From: Balneolaceae bacterium
GTDB lineage: Bacteria > Bacteroidota > Rhodothermia > Balneolales > Balneolaceae
NCBI GenBank assembly: GCA_016937115.1
Contig: JAFGWN010000010.1
Coordinates: 1 to 35,502, forward strand
Direction of reading: 5' to 3'
DNA: 35,502 bases
Shown: piece by piece, positions 9,161 to 19,153 of the stretch
Position numbering within the stretch: position 1 is the stretch's first letter
Layout: every line of letters starts with the position of its first letter
Made by a program: the position numbers and the translations under genes
The notes under the pieces: model-generated
The model's input: the letters and a program-made list of their open reading frames with translations, nothing else
The model's database searches: none
What the model was told of the DNA's origin: nothing

Positions 9161-10102
9161 ATGAAACTTAATACGTATCAAAAGACGGCAATTACCACTG
9201 TCGGTGCCACTATTTTCCTGATTTTTGTGGGCGGATTGGTTCGTGCCTCGGGAGCGGGTTTAGGATGTCCTGACTGGCCCAAATGCTTTGGGTCGTGGAT
9301 TCCGCCAACATCTGTAGCTGATTTGCCGGCCGGTTTTGATGCTTCTCAGTTCAATGTCGTAAAAACGTGGACAGAATACATAAACCGGCTTATCGGGGTG
9401 ATTATCGGGCTTTTGATAACCGCCACGTTTCTGCTTTCATTTCGGTATCGAAAAAGTAAGCCTTCAGTAACATTCAGCTCAGGAGCTGCTTTTGTAATGG
9501 TCTTGGTTCAAGGGTGGCTGGGGGGACAAGTGGTAAAAAGCGGCCTGAGCGAATGGTTGATCACCATTCACATGGTGCTTGCGATGGCAATTATGACGAC
9601 CTTGCTTTATGCCGCTTACAAAGCAACCGAAAACCGCTGGAATGTAAACCTGGATCCATTTGCACAACGTTGGTTATTCGGCATCGGCCTATTATTGTTT
9701 GTATTGACGATGATACAGTTGGTTTTAGGAACGGAAGTGCGTGAAGCCGTCGATAAAGTTAGCCGAGGCGTTGCGCCGCTGCCACGCGAAATGTGGCTTG
9801 CAAATATCGGATCGATTGATGAAATACACCGAACCTTTTCGTGGGCAGTTTTATTGAGTGGTATTGGGCTTTTATATGTTGGGTTAAAACGTACGGAATC
9901 TTCAATCATCCAGAAACTCTCCATAGGTATTATGGTCTTTATTGGTTTACAAATAATATTGGGTGTGGGGCTTTACTACTTGGATATGCCGCCAGCTTTT
10001 CAGGTATTACATCTTGTTGGCGTTGCTTTTTTGATCAGTTTTGAGTTTATGTTCTTGTTGATGGTTCGTCCCAAAAATCAAGCTATTCTCTGGTCATCTT
10101 AA
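9161..10102 (+). CDS. ctaA: COX15/CtaA haem A synthase
   Basis: 'FVGGLVRASGAGLGCPDWPKCFGSWIPP', 'EYINRLIGVIIGL', 'IHRTFSW' histidine/TM pattern of COX15/CtaA. Confidence 0.94.
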   Translation: MKLNTYQKTAITTVGATIFLIFVGGLVRASGAGLGCPDWPKCFGSWIPPTSVADLPAGFDASQFNVVKTWTEYINRLIGVIIGLLITATFLLSFRYRKSKPSVTFSSGAAFVMVLVQGWLGGQVVKSGLSEWLITIHMVLAMAIMTTLLYAAYKATENRWNVNLDPFAQRWLFGIGLLLFVLTMIQLVLGTEVREAVDKVSRGVAPLPREMWLANIGSIDEIHRTFSWAVLLSGIGLLYVGLKRTESSIIQKLSIGIMVFIGLQIILGVGLYYLDMPPAFQVLHLVGVAFLISFEFMFLLMVRPKNQAILWSS

Positions 10103-10105
10103 TTT

Positions 10106-11560
10106 TCACACCTTTTTATTTTTCCATTTACCGCGGCGGAATAACCAGATAGCCAAAACGCCCAGTAATGATTCTGCAATGACGATGGAATAAAAGACAC
10201 CACGTTCTTCCATCCCCAAAGACATTGCCAGCAGATAGGCAATGGGGATTTCAACCACCCAAAAACAGATAAAGTTTATTATAGTTGGCGTATCAGTATC
10301 ACCGGCGCCATTGAATGCCTGTGCCATCACCATTCCCCATGCGTAGAAGACATAGCCAAAGCTGATGATCCGAAGACATTCAGCTCCTATTTCGATTACA
10401 TTGGGTTCTGCAGTAAACAGGCGAATCAGCTCTTCTGCAAAAAGAAAGAAGCAGATCCCGATGAGAATAAGAAATCCCATGTTGACTGCTCCGGTAATCC
10501 AGACGGATTTTTCGGCGCGTGCTGGTTTGTTCGCGCCCAGGTTTTGTCCAACCAGTGTCGCAGCCGCATTGCTCATCCCCCAAGACGGAAGGATTGAAAA
10601 AATGACAATTCGTATAGCAATCGTATATCCGGCCAATGCTTCAGCTCCAAATACTGCTATGATACGCACCAGGCCAATCCAGCTGGCCGTAGCAATAACA
10701 TATTGGCCAATACCGCCCAGTGAAAGACGAATAAGGCGTTTTGCTACTTCTTTATCAAACTTTAAATGGCGCCGTTTTATACGTATACGTTTGCTTTTCT
10801 TACCAAGCTGATAAAATTGATATACAACCCCTAATCCTCTGCCGATTGTTGTTGCAATTGCTGCACCCATGATGCCGAATTCCGGGAATGGTCCAACACC
10901 GAATATCAAAATAGGGTCCAGAACGATGTTAAACAGGTTTGCCAACCAAAGCACCCGCATAGATATAGCGGCATCTCCTGCACCGCGGAATACGGCATTG
11001 ATGATGAACAGCATCATGATAACGGTATTGCTTCCGAGCATGATCGTTGTATACCAGAACAATTCGGAGATCATCGTTTCGTTGGCACCCATCAACCGAA
11101 GTAGTTCCGGAGCAAAGAAAATGCCAGCCAGCGTTACGGGTATAGAGATTGCGAATCCAATGATAATAGATTGAACTGTAGCCTTCGCGGCACCGTCGGC
11201 ATCCTTTTCTCCGATACGTCGTGATACAATAGCTGTGGTTGACATACTCAGGCCGATGGCAACGGCATACACAAGTGTAAGTATGGATTCCGTAATACCG
11301 ACCGTTGCTACCGCATCCGGGCCGAGTTTTGAAACAAAAAATATGTCGACTACCGCGAATACCGATTCCATCGCCATCTCCAGTACCATAGGAATGGAAA
11401 GCAGTAAAATAGCGCGACCAATACTGCCTGAAGTGAAGTTGTACTCGGTTCCCTTGATAGAACCTTTTACATCATGCCAAAGTCGTTTCCACCAGCGGGC
11501 GTCACCGGTTTGGTTATTCTCCTGAATTTCAGAAGACATGCTATTGCGATTGTCATTCAT
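10106..11560 (-). CDS. MATE family efflux transporter
   Basis: Multi-TM protein; 'SIGRAILLLSIPMVLEMAMESVFAVVDIFFVSKLGPDAVATVGITESI', internal repeat 'NLGANKPARAEKSVWITGAVN' typical of MATE/NorM. Confidence 0.95.
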   Translation of the reverse strand: MNDNRNSMSSEIQENNQTGDARWWKRLWHDVKGSIKGTEYNFTSGSIGRAILLLSIPMVLEMAMESVFAVVDIFFVSKLGPDAVATVGITESILTLVYAVAIGLSMSTTAIVSRRIGEKDADGAAKATVQSIIIGFAISIPVTLAGIFFAPELLRLMGANETMISELFWYTTIMLGSNTVIMMLFIINAVFRGAGDAAISMRVLWLANLFNIVLDPILIFGVGPFPEFGIMGAAIATTIGRGLGVVYQFYQLGKKSKRIRIKRRHLKFDKEVAKRLIRLSLGGIGQYVIATASWIGLVRIIAVFGAEALAGYTIAIRIVIFSILPSWGMSNAAATLVGQNLGANKPARAEKSVWITGAVNMGFLILIGICFFLFAEELIRLFTAEPNVIEIGAECLRIISFGYVFYAWGMVMAQAFNGAGDTDTPTIINFICFWVVEIPIAYLLAMSLGMEERGVFYSIVIAESLLGVLAIWLFRRGKWKNKKV

Positions 11561-11686
11561 AAAAAATCGAGTTTCAAAAAAGTAAAGGTATCCGTTTTGG
11601 GCGGAATTAACCTTTAAATAATGATTAAAAAATTGGGTAGTCTTACAATGTTTTCATCCCACTTTAAAGAGGTGATCAGGATAGGA

Positions 11687-11720
11687 TGCCAGGCAATCGG
11701 TGTTTACGATTGCACCGGCA
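11687..11720 (-). other. Stacked stem-loop in the non-coding region upstream of the MATE gene
   Basis: Minus strand TGCC-GGT-GCAATCG-TAAACAC-CGATTGC-CT-GGCA: perfect 7-bp stem plus 4-bp outer stem. Confidence 0.45.
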
Positions 11721-11825
11721 CAAAAAAATTTTGGCAAGGGGCGTGCGCATTGTTCTGTTAAATTTATCAAAAAAAGTAATATTACGGAAGAATAATATCG
11801 GACAAGTGGAAGTTTTTAAAATAAA

Positions 11826-11856
11826 AAATCCGGCTGATACTGTATCAGCCGGATTT
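11826..11856 (-). terminator. Rho-independent terminator at the end of the ACIII-caa3 cluster
   Basis: AAATCCGGCTGATAC-T-GTATCAGCCGGATTT perfect 15-bp inverted repeat, read on minus strand into TTTTTTATTTTAAAA. Confidence 0.9.
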
Positions 11857-11874
11857 AATAATGAGTGCGGTTGT

Positions 11875-12183
11875 CTAAAAAGAGGGAACGGGAATCTCCC
11901 GGAAGAGCGTATCGATCAGGGTGAGTAAGACAAGCAGGGCCAGAAAAACAAATGCTGAAATAAGAATCATCAGATTAAATTTTTCATCCCAGTAAAGGTT
12001 CATAAAAAAGAGGGCGACAAGCGTACCTTTAAACACTGCAACAATCATAGCTACAATGATAGACCAGGGGCTGGGCAGAGCCAGATAGTGCACACCTACC
12101 GTCACAATAGTGAGTAATAATAAAGCTCCGCCAACTCCAAGTAGAAGTTTATCGCTTGAAATATGATGTTCGTGTCCGCTCAT
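11875..12183 (-). CDS. Cytochrome c oxidase subunit IV family protein
   Basis: About 100 aa with three TM segments; 'MIVAVFKGTLVALFFMNLYWDEKFNLMILISAFVFLALLVLLTLID' pattern and position at the end of the cox cluster. Confidence 0.9.
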   Translation of the reverse strand: MSGHEHHISSDKLLLGVGGALLLLTIVTVGVHYLALPSPWSIIVAMIVAVFKGTLVALFFMNLYWDEKFNLMILISAFVFLALLVLLTLIDTLFREIPVPSF

Positions 12184-12209
12184 TGTATTTAAAGAATAAG
12201 ATTAAGGTT

Positions 12210-12866
12210 TTAGTCAATTAAATAGAATAGGGGGAAGAGGAAAATCCAGATAATGTCGACAAGGTGCCAGTAGAGTCCCGTAATTTCTACCGGAGTGTAA
12301 TATTCGCTGTCATAGTCCCCTTTAAGAGAACGCCAGAGCAGCCAGCTCATCAATCCTATACCAATGGTTACGTGAATGCCGTGCAGCCCGGTCATAAGGT
12401 AGTAAAGGCTAAAAAAGATATTGGCTTTAGGATGTTCAATGCCATCAAAGGTGTAGAATTCACCTGGATAAATGCCGAGATGAAATTTGTGTGTATATTC
12501 AAAATACTTAATGACCATAAACACACAGGCCAGAGCAATAGTGATTCCAAGATTGATGGCAATATTTCGCTTTTGGTTTAACTGGGCTGATTTAATAGCC
12601 ATTGCTACCGTCAGGCTGCTGCCGATAAGTACCACCGTATTAACCGCGCCCCAGATCGTATTCAGTTCATGCGAAGCCATGGTAAACAGCTCGGGATACC
12701 AGGCCCGATAAATAATGTAAGCGGCAAAAAGCCCGCCAAACATTAGAATTTCAGTGCCTAAGAAGATCCACATGCCCATCTTCGCTGCGCTGAACTGTTG
12801 TTCAGAATCAATAAAATGATGATACAGGTGTTTGGGATGTGCGTGTGTGCTGGTTTTATTTGCCAT
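12210..12866 (-). CDS. ctaE: Cytochrome c oxidase subunit III
   Basis: 'KMGMWIFLGTEILMFGGLFAAYIIYR', 'MTGLHGIHVTIGIGLM', 'YWHLVDIIWIFLFPLFYLI'. Confidence 0.96.
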   Translation of the reverse strand: MANKTSTHAHPKHLYHHFIDSEQQFSAAKMGMWIFLGTEILMFGGLFAAYIIYRAWYPELFTMASHELNTIWGAVNTVVLIGSSLTVAMAIKSAQLNQKRNIAINLGITIALACVFMVIKYFEYTHKFHLGIYPGEFYTFDGIEHPKANIFFSLYYLMTGLHGIHVTIGIGLMSWLLWRSLKGDYDSEYYTPVEITGLYWHLVDIIWIFLFPLFYLID

Positions 12867-12887
12867 TGTTAGAAATTACACTATAAT

Positions 12888-14630
12888 TTAATCTTTCATT
12901 TCAACTTCCTTGTCTGCTTCAATATGGGTACCCATCTCGGGTTCATGCCCGTTGGTTTGAGCCAGCCCCAACTGAAAGTCTGCCATGGGTTTATGATAAT
13001 CGTACGGACCGTGTATCAAAACAGGGATATGGTCAAAATTATGGGGCGGGGCGGGAGAGGCCACCTGCCACTCGAGCGCCCGGCTGTTCCAGGGGTTTGC
13101 AGATGCTTTTTCACCGTTGAAAAGGCTCTTAACGAGATTATAAAATACCATCGCAAAACCAATACCGAGAATAAATGCACCAATCGTTGAAACTTGGTGA
13201 AAACCCTGGAACTGGTCAATGTAGTTAAAATAACGACGCGGCATGCCCTGAGCCCCCATCACAAATTGAGGCAAGAAAGTAACGTTAAAGCCGAGGAATA
13301 CCAGCAGTGCTGATATTTTCCCAAGTGTTTCGTTATACATACGACCGCTCATCTTGGGCCACCAGTAGTAAAGACCGCCCAGATAGGCCATCACCATACC
13401 GCCTACCATTACAAAATGGAAGTGGGCAACAACGTAATAGGTATCGTGCAGGTGAATATCAATTGCAATTGTTGCCAATGCAATACCAGTTAAGCCACCT
13501 ACAGTAAACAAGAAGAAAAACCCTAAAATATAGAGCATGGGTGTTTTGAGGGATATCGATCCCTTGTGCATGGTAGCCAGCCAGTTGAACATTTTAATAC
13601 CGGTGGGAATACCTACCAGGAACGTCAGGAATGAGAATACCATGTTGGCCAGCGATGCTTGACCAGATACAAACATGTGGTGGCCCCAAACAAGAAAGCT
13701 GATAAAAGCAATAGCCAATGACGACATGGCAATAGCCCAGTATCCAAAAATAGTTTTCTTGGAAAAAGTAGAGACAATTTCGGAGACTACCCCGAAACCG
13801 GGCACAATCATAATGTATACTGCCGGGTGACTGTAGAACCAGAAAAAGTGTTGGAAAAGAACCGGATCACCGCCGAGGGCAGGATCAAAGATACCAATAC
13901 CCAAAAGTCGCTCCATCCCAACCAGCGCCAGCGTGATTGCCAATACAGGTGTTGCTAAAATCTGGATAATACTGGTAGCATATAAGCTCCAGCAAAACAG
14001 GGGAAGCTTTCCCCAGGTAATGCCCGGCGCCCGCATTTTGTGTATGGTCGTAATAAAGTTGATGCCCGTTAAAATAGATGAAAATCCAAGTATAAAGACA
14101 CCGAACGACATAAATGTTACAGCACCACCTGTAGTGGAAGAATAAGGCATATAAAAAGTCCATCCGGTATCAATACCGCCGGCAAAAATAACAAATATCG
14201 TACCTATGGCACCTATCATATAGATATACCAGCTTGCCAGGTTCAGTTTTGGGAATGCAACATCTTTGGCTCCGATCTGCATAGGCAAGAAAAAGTTTCC
14301 TAAAATCGCAGGTACCGCGGGTACCAGGAAAAGAAAAATCATGATAACGCCATGCAGCGTAAAAAGCTGATTATAGGTATCGGCCTCAATAAATGTAGCG
14401 GCTGGTGTCCACAGCTCCATTCGGATGCCCAGTGCAAGCAACCCGCCAAAAAAGAAAAAGAAGGTAGTTGCGATAAGATATAGTATACCAATACGCTTGT
14501 GATCTTTGGTCAGTAGCCAGGACCGCAACCCACTTTCTGCATTCAGGTAATTTGTATCGGCATTTTCTTCCGGTTTGTACCGGCGAACCTGCACTTTCTT
14601 CATATTGGATGATGCTTCTGCAGTAGCCAT
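12888..14630 (-). CDS. ctaD: Cytochrome c oxidase subunit I (haem-copper oxidase; YS motif)
   Basis: '[32 protein letters not shown]', '[18 protein letters not shown]', 'WGHHMFVSG', '[14 protein letters not shown]'. Confidence 0.98.
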   Translation of the reverse strand: MATAEASSNMKKVQVRRYKPEENADTNYLNAESGLRSWLLTKDHKRIGILYLIATTFFFFFGGLLALGIRMELWTPAATFIEADTYNQLFTLHGVIMIFLFLVPAVPAILGNFFLPMQIGAKDVAFPKLNLASWYIYMIGAIGTIFVIFAGGIDTGWTFYMPYSSTTGGAVTFMSFGVFILGFSSILTGINFITTIHKMRAPGITWGKLPLFCWSLYATSIIQILATPVLAITLALVGMERLLGIGIFDPALGGDPVLFQHFFWFYSHPAVYIMIVPGFGVVSEIVSTFSKKTIFGYWAIAMSSLAIAFISFLVWGHHMFVSGQASLANMVFSFLTFLVGIPTGIKMFNWLATMHKGSISLKTPMLYILGFFFLFTVGGLTGIALATIAIDIHLHDTYYVVAHFHFVMVGGMVMAYLGGLYYWWPKMSGRMYNETLGKISALLVFLGFNVTFLPQFVMGAQGMPRRYFNYIDQFQGFHQVSTIGAFILGIGFAMVFYNLVKSLFNGEKASANPWNSRALEWQVASPAPPHNFDHIPVLIHGPYDYHKPMADFQLGLAQTNGHEPEMGTHIEADKEVEMKD

Positions 14631-14631
14631 A

Positions 14632-15582
14632 TTATTTAAGTGTTTTTATGTATTCGATAATTGCGTTGATCTGTTCGTCATTGAGCTGTCCCTGGTATGA
14701 AGGCATCACCTGACCGTACCCCTGCACAATTTTAGCATTGGGATTTAAAATTGATTCCCGAATGTAATTCTCATCCACCGTAACGGTCGAGCCATCGGCC
14801 AGTTGTTCTTCGCTGCCAAAGGTGCCCTGCCAGGTAGGTCCCGTCAGTTCAGTGCCGTCGGTCGAGTGACACGTAGCACATGCATTTTGCTGAACCAGTT
14901 GCTCACCCCAGTCGGCCGGGGCAAGATCTGTAGGTTTGGTAGCAGCTCCTGAATTGTCTTCTAACCACTGGGCGAATTCTTCAGGTTCGTGAACAATCAC
15001 TTTAGCCAGCATGTTTGAGTGATCCGTACCGCAATATTCAGTACAGAAAACAATGGATTCTCCGGGCTCGCGGGCCTGGAACCAAGCCTCTGTATACCGG
15101 CCGGGAATAACATCCTGCTTGATGCGGAAATCGGGTACGAAAAATGAGTGAATAACATCCTGCGACTGCATGATGAGTTTAACAGGTCGTCCCGCGGGTA
15201 CGTGCAACTCGTTCGTTGTTGAAGCGCCGCTTTTATACTGAAAGCGCCAGAGCCATTTTTGGGCTGTTACATTAACCTCATAGGCATCCGTTGGTGCTTT
15301 AGTCATATCAATATAGGTTTGGAAACCCCATCCAAAGAGTACAAGCGTAATGATCAGTGGAATTACCGACCATGTAACTTCAAGCTTGTTGTTGTGCGTT
15401 ATAACCGGTGTGACATCATTCTCTGACTTGCGGCGGTACTTAATGATAAAGTAGATGATAGCAACAACGATACCGATGGTAACAACCAAACTGCTGATAT
15501 GCACAAACCAAAAGAGAGTATCGTACTGCTCCGCCACTGCTGTTTTAGCAGGAGGTAAAAAGAAATTTCTAAGCGCTTCCAT
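14632..15582 (-). CDS. ctaC: Cytochrome c oxidase subunit II with C-terminal cytochrome c domain (caa3 type)
   Basis: CuA motif '[12 protein letters not shown]'; haem c motif CATCH (14866-14880) in the C-terminal domain. Confidence 0.97.
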   Translation of the reverse strand: MEALRNFFLPPAKTAVAEQYDTLFWFVHISSLVVTIGIVVAIIYFIIKYRRKSENDVTPVITHNNKLEVTWSVIPLIITLVLFGWGFQTYIDMTKAPTDAYEVNVTAQKWLWRFQYKSGASTTNELHVPAGRPVKLIMQSQDVIHSFFVPDFRIKQDVIPGRYTEAWFQAREPGESIVFCTEYCGTDHSNMLAKVIVHEPEEFAQWLEDNSGAATKPTDLAPADWGEQLVQQNACATCHSTDGTELTGPTWQGTFGSEEQLADGSTVTVDENYIRESILNPNAKIVQGYGQVMPSYQGQLNDEQINAIIEYIKTLK

Positions 15583-16411
15583 TTAATTCTTTTTTCTTGT
15601 TATTAGTAAATTTGTGTCCGAACCACATAAAACCGAGGAATATACCCAAGGCTAATACAATGATAAACCCGCCAACCTGCATAACGCGCCATGCTACCGG
15701 CACATAACTATTGGAGTCGGCATCATATACATAGCAATATAAAGCTACCTTTTCGAGCGTACTGCCAATTTCACCGTCTGCGGCTTCGTACAATCCGTTT
15801 CGGATGTCAAACTCTTTATAGTTGATGCCGTACAAATAGCGCGTAATGATACCTTTCGGACTTAAGAACATAATTGCCGCACTGTGGGCATATTGTTCCT
15901 TATTGTCCACTTTTTCGTATTTAAAACCTACAGATTCTGTGAGTTTGCGTATGGTCTGTTCATTACCCGTTAGAAAATGCCAGCCTTCGGCAGCACCTTC
16001 ACGGTTAAATTTCTGCATGATGGAATCTTTAACCGATGCTGCAAGCCTGTAATCCTCATCCGGATTAAAGCTAAACGTGATGATGTTATAATCATCACCG
16101 GGATTCCATTTAACGTCTTCAACGCCTTGGTATATCGCATTGATAACCATGGAACAGAGCATCGGACAGTTGTAATAGACCGGGTTTAAAATTACCGGTT
16201 TATCATCCTGCATCAGCTCGGCCAGCGTCACTGAATCTCCTTCAGATGTAGCAAAAGTAAGATCAAGGGGAATGGTATCACCCAAGTGTTCTTCTACTCC
16301 TACATTCTGTACCTCTTGAGGTTTTTGCTTATTCAGTTGAGCAAAAACCATTAAAGGTTGCAGCAGCATGCATGTTAAAACAAGCGCATGCGCTACGTTC
16401 GTACTATACAT
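15569..16411 (-). CDS. SCO1/SenC-family CuA assembly protein
   Basis: 'VILNPVYYNCPMLCSMVINAIYQGV' CxxxC motif, 'AHSAAIMFLSPKGIITRYLYGI'; C-terminal TM; overlaps ctaC by 14 nt. Confidence 0.93.
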   Translation of the reverse strand: MYSTNVAHALVLTCMLLQPLMVFAQLNKQKPQEVQNVGVEEHLGDTIPLDLTFATSEGDSVTLAELMQDDKPVILNPVYYNCPMLCSMVINAIYQGVEDVKWNPGDDYNIITFSFNPDEDYRLAASVKDSIMQKFNREGAAEGWHFLTGNEQTIRKLTESVGFKYEKVDNKEQYAHSAAIMFLSPKGIITRYLYGINYKEFDIRNGLYEAADGEIGSTLEKVALYCYVYDADSNSYVPVAWRVMQVGGFIIVLALGIFLGFMWFGHKFTNNKKKELNGSA

Positions 16412-16421
16412 AAGTTACATT

Positions 16422-16811
16422 CTATTCGCCGTCGACAGCCATGTCGTTAATGACACTGTCAATGGGCATTCGATAGACACCATTTTCGATATCAACCACA
16501 CCGAAGCTGGAAAGCCGTTCTGTATCTTTCCTTTCCTGCTCTCGAATATCATAATATTCACTGCTTGCCGATATCTGGTCGTTATTTATTTGAGTTGCCT
16601 GATCATACATTTCCATAAGAAGCTGTACAAATATAACAACAAAAAGAATTCCTAAAATACTCCAAAACGTCAATTTTTTATAGTCATGCTTGTCGCCCAT
16701 TACACCATGGTTGATGCTGTCCGAAACATTTTCATCATTGATCTCTACATCAACAACGGTATCTTCTTTAGCTTTAGATTCAGAGCTGTATGTTGGTTCT
16801 TCACTTGCCAT
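16422..16811 (-). CDS. Small single-TM protein of the ACIII-caa3 cluster (ActG-like candidate)
   Basis: Acidic N-terminus, one TM (LTFWSILGILFVVIFVQLLMEMY), tail 'LSSFGVVDIENGVYRMPIDSVINDM'; located between actF and SCO with same orientation. Confidence 0.75.
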   Translation of the reverse strand: MASEEPTYSSESKAKEDTVVDVEINDENVSDSINHGVMGDKHDYKKLTFWSILGILFVVIFVQLLMEMYDQATQINNDQISASSEYYDIREQERKDTERLSSFGVVDIENGVYRMPIDSVINDMAVDGE

Positions 16812-16858
16812 ATTAAAAGCGTTTTAAAGCAGAAAACTGCTGTTTACAAGTTTCAAAA

Positions 16859-18043
16859 TTAATGTTTACGCAGCGATTCTTCAATTTTTGGATCATTAAC
16901 GGGAATCATTCGCTCTTTGCTGAATGTGTTAAAAAAGAGTCCGAAAAAGATTCCGCCAAGTCCCAGGAATGAAGTAATTACCATCCAGCTAAAGTGAAAT
17001 CCGTGAGGATTCAATACCGGCATCACAATCCAGTAAAGTTCTACAAGGTGTGATACCAAAATAAGCCCCGCAATGGTTGATGCAATGGCAGGGTTCGACT
17101 TTGATTTTTTAGGCAACAGTACAATAAATGGAATTATAAAGCGACCAAAGAGATAAAAATATGCAAGATATTCATATCCACCATTCAGTCGTTCAAGGAA
17201 CCATACGGTTTCTTCAGGAATGTTTGCGTAATAGATCAATAAAAACTGACTGAAGGCGATGTAGGCGTAAAACACGGTAAAACCAAATAGCTGAACGCTT
17301 AAATCATAAAGATGGCTCTTTTGCAGTGTATTTTTCAGTAATCCTTTTTTCCAGAAAAATACAACCACCAGAATTAATACGGCAAACAAGCACTGAAATG
17401 CCATGGCAAAGAAATAAACACCAAACATGGTGGAGTACCAGTGCGGATCGAGCGACATCAACCAGTCGAACGATGCGAAAGCCAGAGTAAGTGCAAAAAC
17501 AAAGATTCCCGGCCCACTGGTTCGGCGCAGTAGCGTTTGCAAGCCCCAGTCCCCGGTTTTATCCATTTCCACCGATTTACGGTGCATTCTCCATCCAAGG
17601 AACCCCCAAACGGCGAAATAAATAATTTGACGAATGATAAAAAACGTCGTGTTCAAATAGGGCTCCTTGCCCTGCAGCACGGGATCATGGGCAAGGGCAT
17701 CGGCATGCGTCCAGTGATAAAGCGAATGCATGCCCAACAGTACCGGAATGATAAATAGTGCCCAGATTGGCAAATTCGCTGAAATGGATTCAGGAATACG
17801 GCGAAGCACAACACTCCAGTGCGAGCGCGTCAGGTGTTGTAGCATCACAAAAAAGAGGGCGCCAAGTGCAATGCTGGAATAAAATGAAAAGCTTGTCAGA
17901 TAGGAGAAGAAAAACTGGTCGTGATCTAAAAAATATCCAACAAAACTGGCAATAAGCGCAACGATACCTACCGCAAATAATGGTTTTTGCAGGTTTAGAT
18001 CGGAGGGATAATCAAGGTTATCAGTTGTATGATGCTTACTCAT
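16859..18043 (-). CDS. actF: Alternative complex III subunit ActF (NrfD/PsrC-like quinone-interacting membrane protein)
   Basis: About ten TM segments; 'SLDPHWYSTMFGVYFFAMAFQCLFAVLIL', operon position. Confidence 0.9.
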   Translation of the reverse strand: MSKHHTTDNLDYPSDLNLQKPLFAVGIVALIASFVGYFLDHDQFFFSYLTSFSFYSSIALGALFFVMLQHLTRSHWSVVLRRIPESISANLPIWALFIIPVLLGMHSLYHWTHADALAHDPVLQGKEPYLNTTFFIIRQIIYFAVWGFLGWRMHRKSVEMDKTGDWGLQTLLRRTSGPGIFVFALTLAFASFDWLMSLDPHWYSTMFGVYFFAMAFQCLFAVLILVVVFFWKKGLLKNTLQKSHLYDLSVQLFGFTVFYAYIAFSQFLLIYYANIPEETVWFLERLNGGYEYLAYFYLFGRFIIPFIVLLPKKSKSNPAIASTIAGLILVSHLVELYWIVMPVLNPHGFHFSWMVITSFLGLGGIFFGLFFNTFSKERMIPVNDPKIEESLRKH

Positions 18044-18091
18044 AAGGACAACAGTTAAGCGTTTGCTTCGGTTAAAGTATTCTTGATTTCT

Positions 18092-19117
18092 TTAATTGTT
18101 ACTCGTGGTATCACTGCTTTCTTCAAGCTCACGGTCACTGAGCGACTTTATATAGGCAATTATGTTTTTAATGTCGTTAGAGCTCAGATAGTCAAAGTTA
18201 GCCATGGCACCTTCTGGATAACCGGCTACTGTTTTTGCATTAGCATTTACAATAGATTCCGTCAGATACTCTTCATCGGCAATAACGGTGGTGCCATCCT
18301 GCATTTCACGCTCATAACCATATAAGTTTTTCCATGAAGGGCCAACCAGTTCACTGCCATCAGCAGAGTGGCAGGCAGTACAAGCGTTTGTCTGGGCCAG
18401 CTGTTTACCTTTAGCCGCTGTAACTTCTGCACCGGCAGATGCTGCTTCGGCTGCTTCTTTTTTCGCTTTATCTTGGGCCAGCTTCTGTTGAGCCTCTTCC
18501 TTCATGGAAGCTAAATCAATATCATATTGTTGTATTTCACTTTCTGGCACATTCTGGCTTTTTTGAAGTGCTCGGATATAGCCAACAATCGCCCAGCGGT
18601 CTTTAACAGGAATCTGGTGTGCGTATGGCTGCATTGTGCGGATTCCATTGGTGATAACAGAGTACAAGTAACCGTCATTTACATTCCGAAGGCGATCAAT
18701 GTGATAACTTGGCGGCGGAACCAGTCCATACTGACCAGTTACCAGAATACCCTGGCCGTCTCCGGTTATGCCGTGGCAAGGCGTGCAAAATACGTTGTAT
18801 TGGTCCTGTCCACGCAGCAAGAGTTTTTTCGTCAATTCAAGTGGATTCTCGCTTACAAACGAGCTGTCTTCATTAATACCCTGGAACATTGCCTTATCTT
18901 GTTGCAATTCGCCACGTGCTATTGTTCCGTCTACCGGTTGACGCATGGCCCGGTTGTCAGAGAAGAAACGATTTTCTTCCTGAGCTTCTACCCGGTTTTG
19001 CTGGTCCATATTCATATTGGGGTGAATAGGCGGAACCTTTGATCGTTGGCCGCGACAAGCTGTGAGGCCAATGAGTATCAATACGCCTGCTATTTTCAAG
19101 TATTTTAATGCGTTCAT
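18092..19117 (-). CDS. actE: Alternative complex III subunit ActE, with an extra C-terminal cytochrome c domain (dihaem)
   Basis: Lipobox LTAC; CTPCH (18773-18787) and CTACH (18368-18382) haem c motifs. Confidence 0.9.
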   Translation of the reverse strand: MNALKYLKIAGVLILIGLTACRGQRSKVPPIHPNMNMDQQNRVEAQEENRFFSDNRAMRQPVDGTIARGELQQDKAMFQGINEDSSFVSENPLELTKKLLLRGQDQYNVFCTPCHGITGDGQGILVTGQYGLVPPPSYHIDRLRNVNDGYLYSVITNGIRTMQPYAHQIPVKDRWAIVGYIRALQKSQNVPESEIQQYDIDLASMKEEAQQKLAQDKAKKEAAEAASAGAEVTAAKGKQLAQTNACTACHSADGSELVGPSWKNLYGYEREMQDGTTVIADEEYLTESIVNANAKTVAGYPEGAMANFDYLSSNDIKNIIAYIKSLSDRELEESSDTTSNN

Positions 19118-19153
19118 GAATATTAGAACAAGCTGTAAAAGTTGATTAATTGA

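Noticed and set aside
11686-11928. 80 aa plus-strand ORF across the cluster terminator
   Set aside because: Runs through the terminator palindrome and the antisense of the COX IV gene; no recognisable protein.
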